Shown: one piece after another, positions 7,437 through 15,382 of the stretch
How the letters are laid out: each line of letters begins with the position of its first letter
Numbering within the stretch: the stretch's first letter is position 1
From: Phycisphaerales bacterium
GTDB taxonomy: Bacteria > Planctomycetota > Phycisphaerae > Phycisphaerales > UBA1924
NCBI GenBank assembly: GCA_020849105.1
Contig: JADLGW010000058.1
Span: forward strand, 124,001 to 188,000
Direction: 5' to 3'
DNA: 64,000 nt
The notes under the pieces: model-generated
Told to the model about the DNA's origin: nothing
The model's database searches: none
Seen by the model: the letters and a program-made list of their open reading frames with translations, nothing else
Position numbers and translations under genes: made by a program

Positions 7437-8588
7437 ATGCCGAAGCAGACCAGGCGGAGTTCGTCGCGGCCCAACAGCCTGGGGATGGACGACCGCGCCC
7501 TGTCCAACCTGCTGGACACGATGGATGCGCAGGAGTCCGCGAGCGAAGCGGCGGCGGCGCGGCGGGACTTTGTGCGCTGGCCCTTTCGCGACGCCTCGCT
7601 CCCGATGCGGGTGACGCACGCCGACGGGTCCGTGACCCCGCTGATGGTGGCCTGCCGCAACATCTCGCGCGGCGGGATGTCGGTGGTGCACTGCGGGTTC
7701 GTACACGCGGGGTCGCGGTGCACGGTGGCGGTGTCGCAGCCGCAGGGACCGCCGCTGGTGCTGGGGGGGAGGGTCGCGCGGTGCTCGTTCCGGGGGCACC
7801 GCGTGCACGAGATCGGGGTGAAGTTCGACGCGCCGATCGACGTGCGGAAGGTCGTCACGCCGGACCCGTTCAGCGACTGCTTCTGCCTGGAGCGGGTGAA
7901 GCCGGAGGCCCTGAGCGGCACGGTGGTGTACGCGGAGGACTCCGCGCTCGACCACAAGATCGTCGGCCACTTTCTGCGGGACACCGGCCTGGTGCTGCGG
8001 ACGGCCCACAGCGCGGAGGAGGCGATGGACCTCATCACCCCCGACTGCGGGCTGGTCCTGGCCGAGTACAACCTGCCGGATTACAACGGGGCGGAGTTCC
8101 TGACCATGCTGCGGCAGCGGGGGGTCTCGACGCCCGTGATTGTCGTGGCATCCGACACCAGCACGATCACGCGCCGGCTGCTGGCGGGCGTGGAGGCCGA
8201 TGCCTTCCTGGCCAAACCCTTCACGCAGCAACTGCTCCTGCGGGCGATCGCGGAGTTCCTGGTGCTGCGGCCCGGGGAGGGGATGCTGGTCTCCACACTC
8301 GCCCCGGACGACCCGGCCCAGCCGCTGGCCGATGCGTTCGTCGCGTCGCTGCGCCAGCACGCGGCTCGCCTGCGGGAGGCGATTGTCCGCGGCGACGCGG
8401 GCGCGTGCCGCCAGGTCTGCCTGAGGCTCGCGGGGACGGCCCCGGCGGTCGGGTTCGCACGCCTCGGGCGGGCGGCGGGCGAGGCGGCCGCGGCGCTCGC
8501 GGGCGATACGGAGTTCGAGCAGTCGGCCCACCTGCTGCGCACGCTGGTGGCGATCTGCGAGCAGGCCCGCGGACGGCGCGCGGCGTAA
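7437..8588 (+). CDS. PilZ - receiver-like - Hpt-like signalling protein
   Basis: Residues about 45-145 form a PilZ-type domain (CRNISRGGMSVVHCG, VHEIGVKFDAP), a family that binds cyclic di-GMP. Residues about 160-280 are a response-regulator receiver with the acidic pair Glu167-Asp168 and the conserved Lys260 (FLAKPF). The phospho-acceptor position is Glu210 (LVLAEYNLPDYNG) instead of Asp, and the usual Thr/Ser is Ala. The C-terminal ~90 residues resemble an Hpt helix bundle but lack the His (LRLAGTA where HSLKGSA is usual). I chose the ATG at 7437, preceded by AGGGGG; a longer ORF reaches back over the rimO start. The product is probably a phosphorylation-independent reader, perhaps of cyclic di-GMP. 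Confidence 0.8.
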   Translation: MPKQTRRSSSRPNSLGMDDRALSNLLDTMDAQESASEAAAARRDFVRWPFRDASLPMRVTHADGSVTPLMVACRNISRGGMSVVHCGFVHAGSRCTVAVSQPQGPPLVLGGRVARCSFRGHRVHEIGVKFDAPIDVRKVVTPDPFSDCFCLERVKPEALSGTVVYAEDSALDHKIVGHFLRDTGLVLRTAHSAEEAMDLITPDCGLVLAEYNLPDYNGAEFLTMLRQRGVSTPVIVVASDTSTITRRLLAGVEADAFLAKPFTQQLLLRAIAEFLVLRPGEGMLVSTLAPDDPAQPLADAFVASLRQHAARLREAIVRGDAGACRQVCLRLAGTAPAVGFARLGRAAGEAAAALAGDTEFEQSAHLLRTLVAICEQARGRRAA

Positions 8589-8654
8589 CAAGCCCCGGGC
8601 ATCAGCGGGGGTTGGTGCGAGCGAACCAATCTTTTTGCGGACCCCGAACGGAAG

Positions 8655-8728
8655 GGTGACCAACGGGACTCGAACCCGCGACTCCCGGGACCACAACCCG
8701 GTGCTCTACCAACTGAGCTATGGCCACC
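8655..8728 (-). tRNA. tRNA-His (GTG)
   Basis: The minus strand folds into a cloverleaf. The acceptor stem GTGGCCA / TGGTCAC (8727-8721 with 8662-8656) has one G-T pair. The D-arm reads AGCTCAGTTGGTAGAGC, the anticodon loop is TTGTGGT (anticodon GTG), and the T-loop reads GGTTCGAGTCC. An encoded extra G at -1 (8728) faces C73 (8655), the identity element of bacterial tRNA-His. The CCA end is not encoded. Confidence 0.96.
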
Positions 8729-8751
8729 ATCACGCGGGGGCCGGGCCCCGT

Positions 8752-8787
8752 CACCGGCTGGAAGCCGGTGCCACCGGAAAGCCGGTG
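8752..8787. repeat. Double hairpin CACCGG / CCGGTG repeat
   Basis: Two short perfect palindromes lie back to back: CACCGGCT / AGCCGGTG (8752-8770, 3-nt loop) and CACCGG / CCGGTG (8772-8787, 4-nt loop). They lie between the 5' side of tRNA-His and pckA and resemble REP-type extragenic elements. Confidence 0.7.
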
Positions 8788-8884
8788 TTGCCGAACAATA
8801 CGCTCCGCTCCGCGGCAAGCAAAGGAACTGGATGCGCCGGGGCCCGCCACCTACGCTTCCTTCCCATTGCATCGGAGGAGCACC

Positions 8885-10483
8885 TTGGCAACCACCTCAC
8901 CCGGCGGCCTGAACCTATCCCCCGAGCGCACGGGGACGAACCTCCCTCCCGCCGTGCTGGTGGAACTGGCGCTCCAGGCCGGCGAGGGCAAACTCGCGTC
9001 CAACGGGGCGCTCGTGTGCTTCACCGGGGACCGTACCGGGCGGAGCCCGAACGACAAGTTTCTCGAGGATACCCCCGGTATCCACGGCAAGATTCTGTGG
9101 GGGAAGGTCAATCAGCCGCTGCCCCCGGCCGCGTTCGACAAGGCACTGAGGATCGCGACGGACCACCTGAACTCCGTGCCGAGGAACTACCTGTTCGAGG
9201 GGTACGCCGGCGGCGACCCGAAGTACCGTCTGGGCGTGCGGGTCGTGACGGAGCAGGCGTGGCACTCGCTCTTCGCGTCCACGCTGTTCATCCGGCAGGG
9301 GACGAAGGCGGCCGGCCCGGCGACCGGGGGCTTCAGGGCGGACTGGACGATCCTCAACGCGGGCCGGCGGCGCCTGACGGCGGACGAGGCCAAGGCCCTG
9401 GGCGTCAAGGGGCCGGTGCTGATCGCCCAGTCCCTGGAGCGGAAGATGGTCGTCATCCTCGGCACCGAGTACGCCGGGGAGATGAAGAAGAGCATCTTCT
9501 ACGCGATGAACTACGACATGCCGGAGGTCGGCGTGTTCCCGATGCACTGCTCGGCCAACGTGGCAAGGAGCGACCCGGCGAACGTGGCCCTGTTCTTCGG
9601 CCTCTCCGGCACGGGCAAGACGACGCTCTCGGCCGACCCGGACCGGGCCCTGATCGGCGACGATGAGCACGGGTGGTCCGACCGCGGCGTGTTCAACTTC
9701 GAGGGCGGGTGCTACGCCAAGTGCATCGACCTCTCGCAGGAGAAGGAGCCGCAGATCTGGAACGCGATCCGCTTCGGTTCCGTCCTGGAGAACACGACGA
9801 TCGACCCGGCGACGCGGGTGCCCGACTACGCGTCCAGGAAACCCACGGAGAACACGCGCGTCACCTACCCCGTGGATTTCATCGACGGGGCGGTCATCCC
9901 CTCGATGGGCGGCCACCCCAGGAACGTGATCTTCCTGACGGCCGACGCCTACGGGGTGCTGCCCCCGGTGAGCAAACTCAGCCCCGAGCAGGCGATGTAC
10001 TACTTCCTCAACGGGTACACCTCCAAACTCGCCGGGACGGAGGCGGGCGTGACGGAGCCGCAGCCGAACTTCTCGGCGTGCTTCGGCGGCGTGTTCCTGC
10101 CGCGACCGCCGGTTGAGTACGCCAAGATGCTCGCGGCGAAGGTGAAGCAGCACGGGTCGGGCGTGTGGCTGCTGAACACGGGCTGGTCCGGCGGGCCGTA
10201 CGGCACGGGCAAGAGGTTCTCGCTCGAGTACACGCGTGCGTTCGTCACCGCGATCCTCAACGGCTCGCTCGCCAAGGCCGAGTTCACGCCCGACCCGGTC
10301 TTCGGGTTGCCGATCCCCAGGGCCGTGCCCGGCGTGCCCGGCGGGGTGCTCCAGCCGCGGAATACATGGAAGGACGGGGCGGCGTACGACGCGCAGGCGA
10401 AGAAACTCGCCGGACTCTTCCGCGAGAACGATGCGAAGTTCGACATGCCCGAGGCCGTCCGGGCCGCGGGCCCGAAGGGCTGA
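8885..10483 (+). CDS. pckA: ATP-dependent phosphoenolpyruvate carboxykinase
   Basis: This enzyme interconverts oxaloacetate + ATP and PEP + CO2 + ADP, the gateway to gluconeogenesis. The N-terminal motif GDRTGRSPNDKF, the kinase-1a P-loop GLSGTGKTTLS with Lys245, and the downstream GDDEHGW metal-site motif identify the ATP class. The 532-aa length is normal. The best start is TTG at 8885, with GGAGGAG ending 4 nt upstream. ORF extension further upstream runs into the tRNA and has no similarity. It ends 3 nt before the convergent DUF4870 gene. Confidence 0.93.
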   Translation: MATTSPGGLNLSPERTGTNLPPAVLVELALQAGEGKLASNGALVCFTGDRTGRSPNDKFLEDTPGIHGKILWGKVNQPLPPAAFDKALRIATDHLNSVPRNYLFEGYAGGDPKYRLGVRVVTEQAWHSLFASTLFIRQGTKAAGPATGGFRADWTILNAGRRRLTADEAKALGVKGPVLIAQSLERKMVVILGTEYAGEMKKSIFYAMNYDMPEVGVFPMHCSANVARSDPANVALFFGLSGTGKTTLSADPDRALIGDDEHGWSDRGVFNFEGGCYAKCIDLSQEKEPQIWNAIRFGSVLENTTIDPATRVPDYASRKPTENTRVTYPVDFIDGAVIPSMGGHPRNVIFLTADAYGVLPPVSKLSPEQAMYYFLNGYTSKLAGTEAGVTEPQPNFSACFGGVFLPRPPVEYAKMLAAKVKQHGSGVWLLNTGWSGGPYGTGKRFSLEYTRAFVTAILNGSLAKAEFTPDPVFGLPIPRAVPGVPGGVLQPRNTWKDGAAYDAQAKKLAGLFRENDAKFDMPEAVRAAGPKG

Positions 10484-10486
10484 TCG

Positions 10487-10879
10487 CTAGTTCACAAACC
10501 TGAGCGTCGCCGGGTAGCGGAAGAACTCGCCACGGTTCGCGGCCCGGGCCGCCAGCACCATGCCGACGATCCCCAGGACGTAGATCACCGGGTAGAGCAG
10601 GAGCCCGATCCAGACGAACGACAGGGCGAAGGCCGTCACCCCGTAGGCCAGCAGGGTGATCTGGAAGTTGAGCGCCTCCTTCCCGTGGTCGTCAAGGAAG
10701 CCCGACTCTTTCCGCCGGATCAGCCACATCACCAGGACCGGCCCCACCAGCATCAGGGCGTGCCCCGCCAGCAGGGTGAGGTGCATGACCATGGCGTAGA
10801 CCCGGTCGCCGTGGTCGGCCGATCCGTCCACCAATCTCCCGCGATCATTGACTTCGTACATCTGGGCCACGCCTGGCAT
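10487..10879 (-). CDS. DUF4870-type small membrane protein
   Basis: This 130-aa protein has about three hydrophobic segments and the recognisable DUF4870 pattern: MHLTLLAGHALMLVGPVLVM, then WLIRRKESGFLDDHGKEALNFQ, then a final helix pair. The function of the family is not established. The start at 10879 is supported by GGGAGG 5 nt upstream; the ORF extends further 5' without similarity. It is transcribed towards pckA. Confidence 0.82.
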   Translation of the reverse strand: MPGVAQMYEVNDRGRLVDGSADHGDRVYAMVMHLTLLAGHALMLVGPVLVMWLIRRKESGFLDDHGKEALNFQITLLAYGVTAFALSFVWIGLLLYPVIYVLGIVGMVLAARAANRGEFFRYPATLRFVN

Positions 10880-11061
10880 TGTGCCTCCCGCGGCTGATTG
10901 GGCAAGCGGGGAGCAGTGTTTCAGGGATAGCAGAACCATCCCCCACGGGCTCCCGTAGGGTACCGGAGCGGTTACACTCCCCGGCCCCGCACGGGACGCC
11001 TCAGCCATCACGGCCGGGGCGACCGAGGCCGGGAAGGCCGCCCACCGTTTTGGAGATCGAT

Positions 11062-12441
11062 ATGCTCGCCCGCAACTCCCTTGCCGCAGTGCTCGTGCCC
11101 CTGGCCCTGGGATGCCTGACCGCGGCGGCCGCGGCGACGCCGCCGACCGTCACGGTCTCCTCCCCATCACAGGACGCGCTGATCCGGCAGCGGCTGGGCA
11201 TCGCGGCGTACACCCCGCAGGACATCGCGCCGGTCGTGACCCCCCAGGGCCTGGAGGTGCAGGTCGTGGTCGCCGGCACGCCGTACACCCTGCTGCTCCA
11301 TCCGCAGCAGATCGTCGCGCCCGGGGCTGTGATGACGCTGGACTACGGCAACGGCAACATGGTCGACATGGCCCCGCCGGAGATGGGCATCTACGAGGGC
11401 ACGGTCTCCGGCCTGGCGGGCAGTTCCGTGGTCGCCCAGTGGGTGGAGGGCCGGTTCAGCGCCATGGTCCTGCGGAACGGTGCCGCGGCGTGGCATGTGC
11501 AGCCGCTGGAGGACGTCCGGCACGGCCTGCCCGGGCATGTGGCGTATCTCCAGGACGACGTGATCCCCGGGGCCTCGGTCTGTGGCAACGAGCCCGTCGC
11601 GCTGAGCCCCGCCCACATCCAGAGCCTTGTGAAGCACGGGGTGCTCCGCGCCACCGACGGCGGGCTGGTGGCGGAGATCGCGTGCGAGGCCGACTTCAAC
11701 TTCACCTCGACGCTGCCCTCCGCGTCCGCGGTGGCGCAGGACATCTCGCGGGTGATGGCCTGGGTGAGCAAGTTCTACACGGAGGCGGTGGGGGTGCGGT
11801 TCCGCGTCGTGCGGTATGTGCTGCGGATGAACGATGTCGGCAACTACACGGACTTCGACGCGGACGTGCTGCTGGCCGCGTTCCGCGCCCGATGGAACTT
11901 CTATTTCTCGCAGACCGACCGCGACCTGGCCCACCTGTTCACGGGGCGGGACCTGACGGGTGACGTGATCGGACTGGGCTCGCTGGGCGTCGTGTGCAAC
12001 GTCAACGCGGCCTACGCGGAGTCGCAGACGACCTACACCGCGGGCCTCGGCATGCGCGCCTCGCTCACGGCGCACGAGACCGGGCACAACTTCGGCGCGG
12101 GCCACTGCGACCAGCCCGCGGGGCTGTGCGCCCCGTGCGGCATCATGCTCGCCGCGGCCAGTTCCGTCCCCGCCCAGGCGCTGCATTTCGGGTGCTCGTC
12201 CACCCCGCTGCAGACCTTCCTCAACAGCCCCCAGTCCCAGTGCCTGGACCCCGGCGACGCCCCGGCGGCGTGCCGGGTGGACATCAACGGCGACGGGATG
12301 CTGACCCTGGCGGACTTCGGCGCGTTCCAGAGCGCGTACGCCGTCGGCAACACCTATGTGGCCGACTTTGACCGCGACGGCGCCCTGACGCTCGCCGACT
12401 TCGGCGCGTTCAAGGGCGCGTTCGCGGCAGGGTGCCCCTGA
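11062..12441 (+). CDS. Secreted zinc metalloprotease with GC-type dockerin tail
   Basis: The protein starts with a signal peptide (LAAVLVPLALGCLTAAAAA). A metzincin-type zinc site HETGHNFGAGH lies at residues 338-348, with His338, Glu339, His342 and His348, resembling M12B-like peptidases. Upstream is a propeptide-like domain (EMGIYEGTVSGLAGSSVVAQ). The last ~60 residues form two EF-hand-like repeats (DINGDGMLTLADFGAF and DFDRDGALTLADFGAF) ending AAGCP, the tail shared with four other proteins here. The start is ATG 11062, with GGAG upstream. It is probably exported and surface-anchored or complexed through the tail. Substrate unknown. Confidence 0.85.
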   Translation: MLARNSLAAVLVPLALGCLTAAAAATPPTVTVSSPSQDALIRQRLGIAAYTPQDIAPVVTPQGLEVQVVVAGTPYTLLLHPQQIVAPGAVMTLDYGNGNMVDMAPPEMGIYEGTVSGLAGSSVVAQWVEGRFSAMVLRNGAAAWHVQPLEDVRHGLPGHVAYLQDDVIPGASVCGNEPVALSPAHIQSLVKHGVLRATDGGLVAEIACEADFNFTSTLPSASAVAQDISRVMAWVSKFYTEAVGVRFRVVRYVLRMNDVGNYTDFDADVLLAAFRARWNFYFSQTDRDLAHLFTGRDLTGDVIGLGSLGVVCNVNAAYAESQTTYTAGLGMRASLTAHETGHNFGAGHCDQPAGLCAPCGIMLAAASSVPAQALHFGCSSTPLQTFLNSPQSQCLDPGDAPAACRVDINGDGMLTLADFGAFQSAYAVGNTYVADFDRDGALTLADFGAFKGAFAAGCP

Positions 12442-12464
12442 CGACGGGGGCTGACCGCCGCGCA

Positions 12465-12656
12465 TCAGGTGGCGACCTCGACGCCGATGGTCCGTGCCCG
12501 GCGTTGCGTGAGCAGGTCCCCTGCCAGCGCGAACAGGTCCGCGTCAAAGCGGTTGTGCCGGAGGATCGCGGCGCGGTCGTCGCCGGAGAGGCGGTCGGTG
12601 TGGCCGCGCGGGCGCAGGGCCTCGACATAGAGCGTCACGTCGGGCAGTTCGGGCAC
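12465..12656 (-). pseudogene. Remnant of an Fpg/Nei-like DNA glycosylase
   Basis: The 63-aa frame begins MPELPDVTLYVEALRPR, the exact style of the catalytic N-terminus of Fpg/Nei glycosylases (Pro2, Glu3). After 17 residues it diverges into unrelated sequence and stops, so the H2TH and zinc-finger regions are missing. A full-length mutM exists at 23378-24241. It sits at the edge of a decayed region, and I read it as a truncated gene, not a functional small protein. Confidence 0.6.
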
Positions 12657-12693
12657 GCGGCGATGGTACCGCGGGCCGATCCGGTAAGATATC

Positions 12694-12804
12694 GTGGTGC
12701 TGCGCTACCTCCGCACATCGCCGCGCCCCGAGATCTTTTTCGTCGTCGGGCATCCCCGTTCGGGGACGAACTGGGTCTCGAACCTGCTCAACCCGTGGGC
12801 GTAG
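12694..12804 (+). pseudogene. N-terminal remnant of a sulfotransferase
   Basis: Thirty-six codons from GTG 12694 read RYLRTSPRPE, then FFVVGHPRSGTNWVSNLLN, the PAPS-binding loop that opens sulfotransferase domains, and stop at 12802-12804. The homology ends near 12790, exactly where RHS-related sequence begins on the opposite strand. The rest of the gene is absent, which indicates a deletion or insertion junction. Confidence 0.65.
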
Positions 12805-13175
12805 AGGGACTCGGCTGCGAGCACCGAGCCGTAGGCATCATACACGGTTTGCCACGCGACGCGCGCGGAGCCTGCGCTGCCGCCCAGGGCGGCCAGCGCG
12901 ATAATGTCCAGCCCCGCGTCTTGCAAGGCATATGTTGGGGCGCGGCCCGCGTCGTACTGCGCCAGCAGTTCATCGACGCCGTTGTCCCCCGGCCCCCAGA
13001 CGTACTCGCGCACCAGGCCCGTGGTCGGCGGGGCGGGCGCCTGGGCCTGCGACGCCTGGCTCGGCGCGCTCGTTGCGTCCCCGTCCAGCCCCGGCTCGGC
13101 CGCCAGGGCGACAATCGCCCCCGGATCGCCCGCCATGGCCGCGTCCGCGTCGCCGTCGAGCGGGTCGGCTTGCAC
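12792..13175 (-). pseudogene. RHS core fragment
   Basis: The frame from GTG 13175 reads ADPLDGDADAAMAGDPG, then REYVWGPGDNGVDELLAQY, then VAWQTVYDAYGSVLAAE, which is the conserved RHS/YD-repeat region just before the hyper-conserved core. It stops matching after LYAHG at 12792; the remaining frame to 12705 is antisense of the sulfotransferase remnant. No N-terminal RHS barrel or core end is present. It overlaps the stop of the immunity-like gene, typical of displaced RHS modules. Confidence 0.7.
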
Positions 13176-14111
13176 TCAGGCAGGCGACGGATGCGTCGGC
13201 AGTATCGGCGTGAGCATCACCCCCGGGATCCGCATTGCAACCAGGGCTCGCCCGACATCCCCCCGCAGCAGCAGCTTGTGCTGAGGATAGACGACAACGC
13301 GCCCATCAACGAAACAGGTCATCCGGCCTTGCCACAAATAGGGTGAGAGCAACAACGGCGGCACGGCGCGCTCCCGCAGGACGGACACGTTGCACGTCAC
13401 ATATCCGTCCGGGATGTCGGACTCAGATTCCAGCCGCACTACGCCGCACTCACTGCATATGGCCCGCTCATATCGTACTTCCCGTGTCGCCTCCGCGGGC
13501 AGCCTGTACGAAGGGTCCCACTGCCACCACTCACCGTCCCCGTTCTTGGCACCTATCTGGTCAATCGCTCGCGTGAGGCTCGCCATTTCGTCCTCTGCCA
13601 TCAGCCCTCTCAGCACCGCTTCGGTACTCAGGAAGAACTGCACACCTGCGATATCAAGACTTGCGACACGCTTGCAGCGCCGCAGTGCCGACGCCGGCAG
13701 GCGCAACGGACCACCTTGCTGCACGCCGTACCCGCACAGCCTGCACATCCCCTTGGTGTCCACTCGGCACACATGGCACACACCTAGAACACAATCGCGT
13801 CCGGTCCGAATCGGCACACGACGACCGTGGTGATTCATCTCGAACAGGGGTGCGCTGTCCCTCTCCGCCTCTGTATACACCTGCTCAATCGCAAACACCT
13901 CCCAATCGGGCCGAATGATGCCGCGCCTGCACGCCTCCGCAAGAAGGCGATCCGGTGTTCCGTATGTTAGCGGCACCAGGACGTGCCGGCTTGATGGACT
14001 ATACCCTTCCCGAATAACGACACCGTGTTCGCCCCACTCCCGCGCGAGACGATCGAACGCGGCCTCCTTCCGGCCCTGAATCCCAACGAATATGTTGGTA
14101 TACTCAGTCAT
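13176..14111 (-). CDS. Double-CXXCG protein, SitI6-type immunity candidate
   Basis: The product is 311 aa with two CXXCG motifs, CRLCG in the first half and CSECG in the second, plus CHVC. This layout matches the double-CXXCG family that includes Myxococcus immunity proteins of the SitI6 type; the family link is from memory and untested here. It directly follows the RHS toxin tip: the ATG at 14111 overlaps the toxin-frame stop (TGATG), as expected for a toxin-immunity pair. A GTG one codon upstream is also possible. Codon use is less GC-rich than neighbours, suggesting transfer. It probably binds zinc through the cysteines. Confidence 0.65.
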   Translation of the reverse strand: MTEYTNIFVGIQGRKEAAFDRLAREWGEHGVVIREGYSPSSRHVLVPLTYGTPDRLLAEACRRGIIRPDWEVFAIEQVYTEAERDSAPLFEMNHHGRRVPIRTGRDCVLGVCHVCRVDTKGMCRLCGYGVQQGGPLRLPASALRRCKRVASLDIAGVQFFLSTEAVLRGLMAEDEMASLTRAIDQIGAKNGDGEWWQWDPSYRLPAEATREVRYERAICSECGVVRLESESDIPDGYVTCNVSVLRERAVPPLLLSPYLWQGRMTCFVDGRVVVYPQHKLLLRGDVGRALVAMRIPGVMLTPILPTHPSPA

Positions 14112-14546
14112 CACTTGAGGAGCGGTTCAATCGCATCAAGCCACTCGAGATCGTTGCGATAGATTTCACGGAGCATCCGGCGCGCGGCACTCCGCCGCCG
14201 CCCAAGGGGTATTCTTCAGTGTCCGGAGCGCGCTGTTCAGTTTCGTCGTGTAGATTTGGTGCACTTCTCGCTTGAGCAAGACCGCGGGACCGTTGGCGCT
14301 CGACCCGAGCACCACCGCCCAGCTCTGCGGAAGGATGTGGTGCGCATCGAACTTGCCGCCGAGGCCCTTCAGCCTCTTGACCGACGCCGCCATGCTCGCG
14401 GATTCGAATATCATACCCGCACGAAGGTGCCGCATGCTCTTTGCGACAGCGGCAAACGACTTGCCGGCACTGGCTACGACGCTTGCGACAAGCGGCTCAT
14501 TGCTGGCACCGAACTGGCTTGCCCAGTACTCGATGTTGACCCTCAA
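14111..14546 (-). pseudogene. RHS toxin C-terminal tip with HHILP nuclease motif, frameshifted
   Basis: A 126-codon frame from TTG 14546 contains FDAHHILPQSW and LLKREVHQIYTTKLNSAL, an AHH/HNH-like nuclease pattern typical of RHS toxin tips. It runs to a stop at 14166. Moving one frame over within the GGCGGCGGCGG run near 14190 continues with RRMLREIYRNDLEWLDAIE and ends at a stop overlapping the immunity gene start. The parent therefore ended there, and a single-nucleotide frameshift has removed its natural C-terminus. Upstream (14555) there is a stop and no RHS core, so the tip is orphaned. Confidence 0.65.
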
Positions 14547-14599
14547 TAGGGCTTATGCGGCCCGCTTGGCGTACCGAATCCCGATACCACCAACGCATC

Positions 14600-15053
14600 G
14601 GTGACTCAGCGGTGCGCCGGGCGACGGGACTGGGCGCAGTGGTTCACGGTGCTGGAGGAGGCCGGGGCGCGGACCATGCCGCACGCGGAGATCGCCGGGT
14701 ACCTCGCCCGCGAGCACGCGGTCCGGCCATGGTGGAGCCAGATGGTGACGGTGAACTATGAGCAGCGGGTGCTGGGACGGGCCCGGCACGAGAAAGGCGG
14801 GAAGTTCGAGGTGAGCGTGAGCCGGGTGGTCGCGGCGCCGGTCGCCGCCGCGTACCGGGCCTTCACAGATGCGCACCCGCCGCCGCTGGCTCCCGGAACC
14901 CGTGGAGGTCCGCAAAGCCACGCCGGGAAAGTCGGTCCGGCTGACCTGACCCGGGCGCGGGCGACAAGGCCACCCTCGCAGACGGCCGCGGCCCGGGCGA
15001 AGAAACGCTGGGCTGCCCGCCTCGCCGCGCTCAGGGAACTGCTGGAGGCATGA
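14600..15053 (+). pseudogene. SRPBCC/AHSA1-like gene broken by several frameshifts
   Basis: Related sequence is spread over three frames: SAVRRATG (frame of 14600), then DWAQWFTVLEEAGA to AAYRAFTDA (frame of 14601), then RRRWLPEPVEVRKATPGKS (frame of 14887), then KKRWAARLAALRELLEA back in the 14601 frame. The order matches SRPBCC-type proteins whose N-terminal part ends WWSQMVTVNYEQ. At least three shifts plus loss of the strand region before the last helix make function unlikely. A 150-aa frame (14601-15053) covers most of it and would be mis-annotated as an intact gene. Confidence 0.65.
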
Positions 15054-15057
15054 GCCC

Positions 15058-15111
15058 TTCAGAGCCCCAAGCGCCAGCGAGTTCTTCAGAGCCCCAAGCG
15101 CCAGCGCGGGG
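15058..15111. repeat. Two copies of a 27-bp repeat
   Basis: TTCAGAGCCCCAAGCGCCAG begins at 15058 and again at 15085. The same motif, with one change, occurs in reverse orientation in the ftsW tail (4273-4294), so it is a dispersed family. Confidence 0.75.
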
Positions 15112-15146
15112 TGAAGGTTGCCCGGAACAGGAACCCGCTCGGGGCG

Positions 15147-15379
15147 CTGTTGGAGAGATCGGCCCGCTTGCTCGCGCTCGGGGCGCTGTTGGAGAGATCG
15201 GCCCGCTTGCTCGCGCTCGGGCTCTGTTGGAGAGATCGACCCGCTCGCTCGCGCTCGGAGCTCTGTTGGAGAGATCGACCCGCTTGCTCGCGCTCGGGGC
15301 TCTGTTGGAGAGAGGGACCCGCTCGCTCGCGCTCGGGGCTCTGTTTGAGAGAGGAACCCGCTCGCTCACGCTCGGGGAT
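15147..15379. repeat. Tandem array, six units of about 39 bp
   Basis: Each unit begins CTGTTGGAGAGA, continues with a variable TCGGCCCGCTT-like part and ends GCTCGCGCTCGGGGC. Unit lengths are 39, 38, 39, 39, 39 and 39 bp, and later units diverge mildly. The array fills the 330-bp gap between the SRPBCC pseudogene and the secreted protein gene at 15383; no gene is seen there. Units share the CTCGCGCTCGGG core with the ftsW-tail repeats. Confidence 0.85.
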
Positions 15380-15382
15380 CTG

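Noticed and set aside
8589..8884. A riboswitch or leader before pckA
   Set aside because: The stretch is explained by tRNA-His on the minus strand and short hairpin repeats; no known aptamer pattern was seen.
12465..12656. A functional small DNA glycosylase
   Set aside because: Only the first 17 residues resemble Fpg/Nei; the H2TH and zinc finger needed for activity are missing.
14601..15053. An intact 150-aa SRPBCC protein
   Set aside because: Pieces of the family sequence lie in two other frames before and within it, so the frame is a patchwork of shifts.
15147..15379. Possible CRISPR array
   Set aside because: Units are contiguous with no unique spacers of constant size and no cas genes nearby; it is a tandem repeat.
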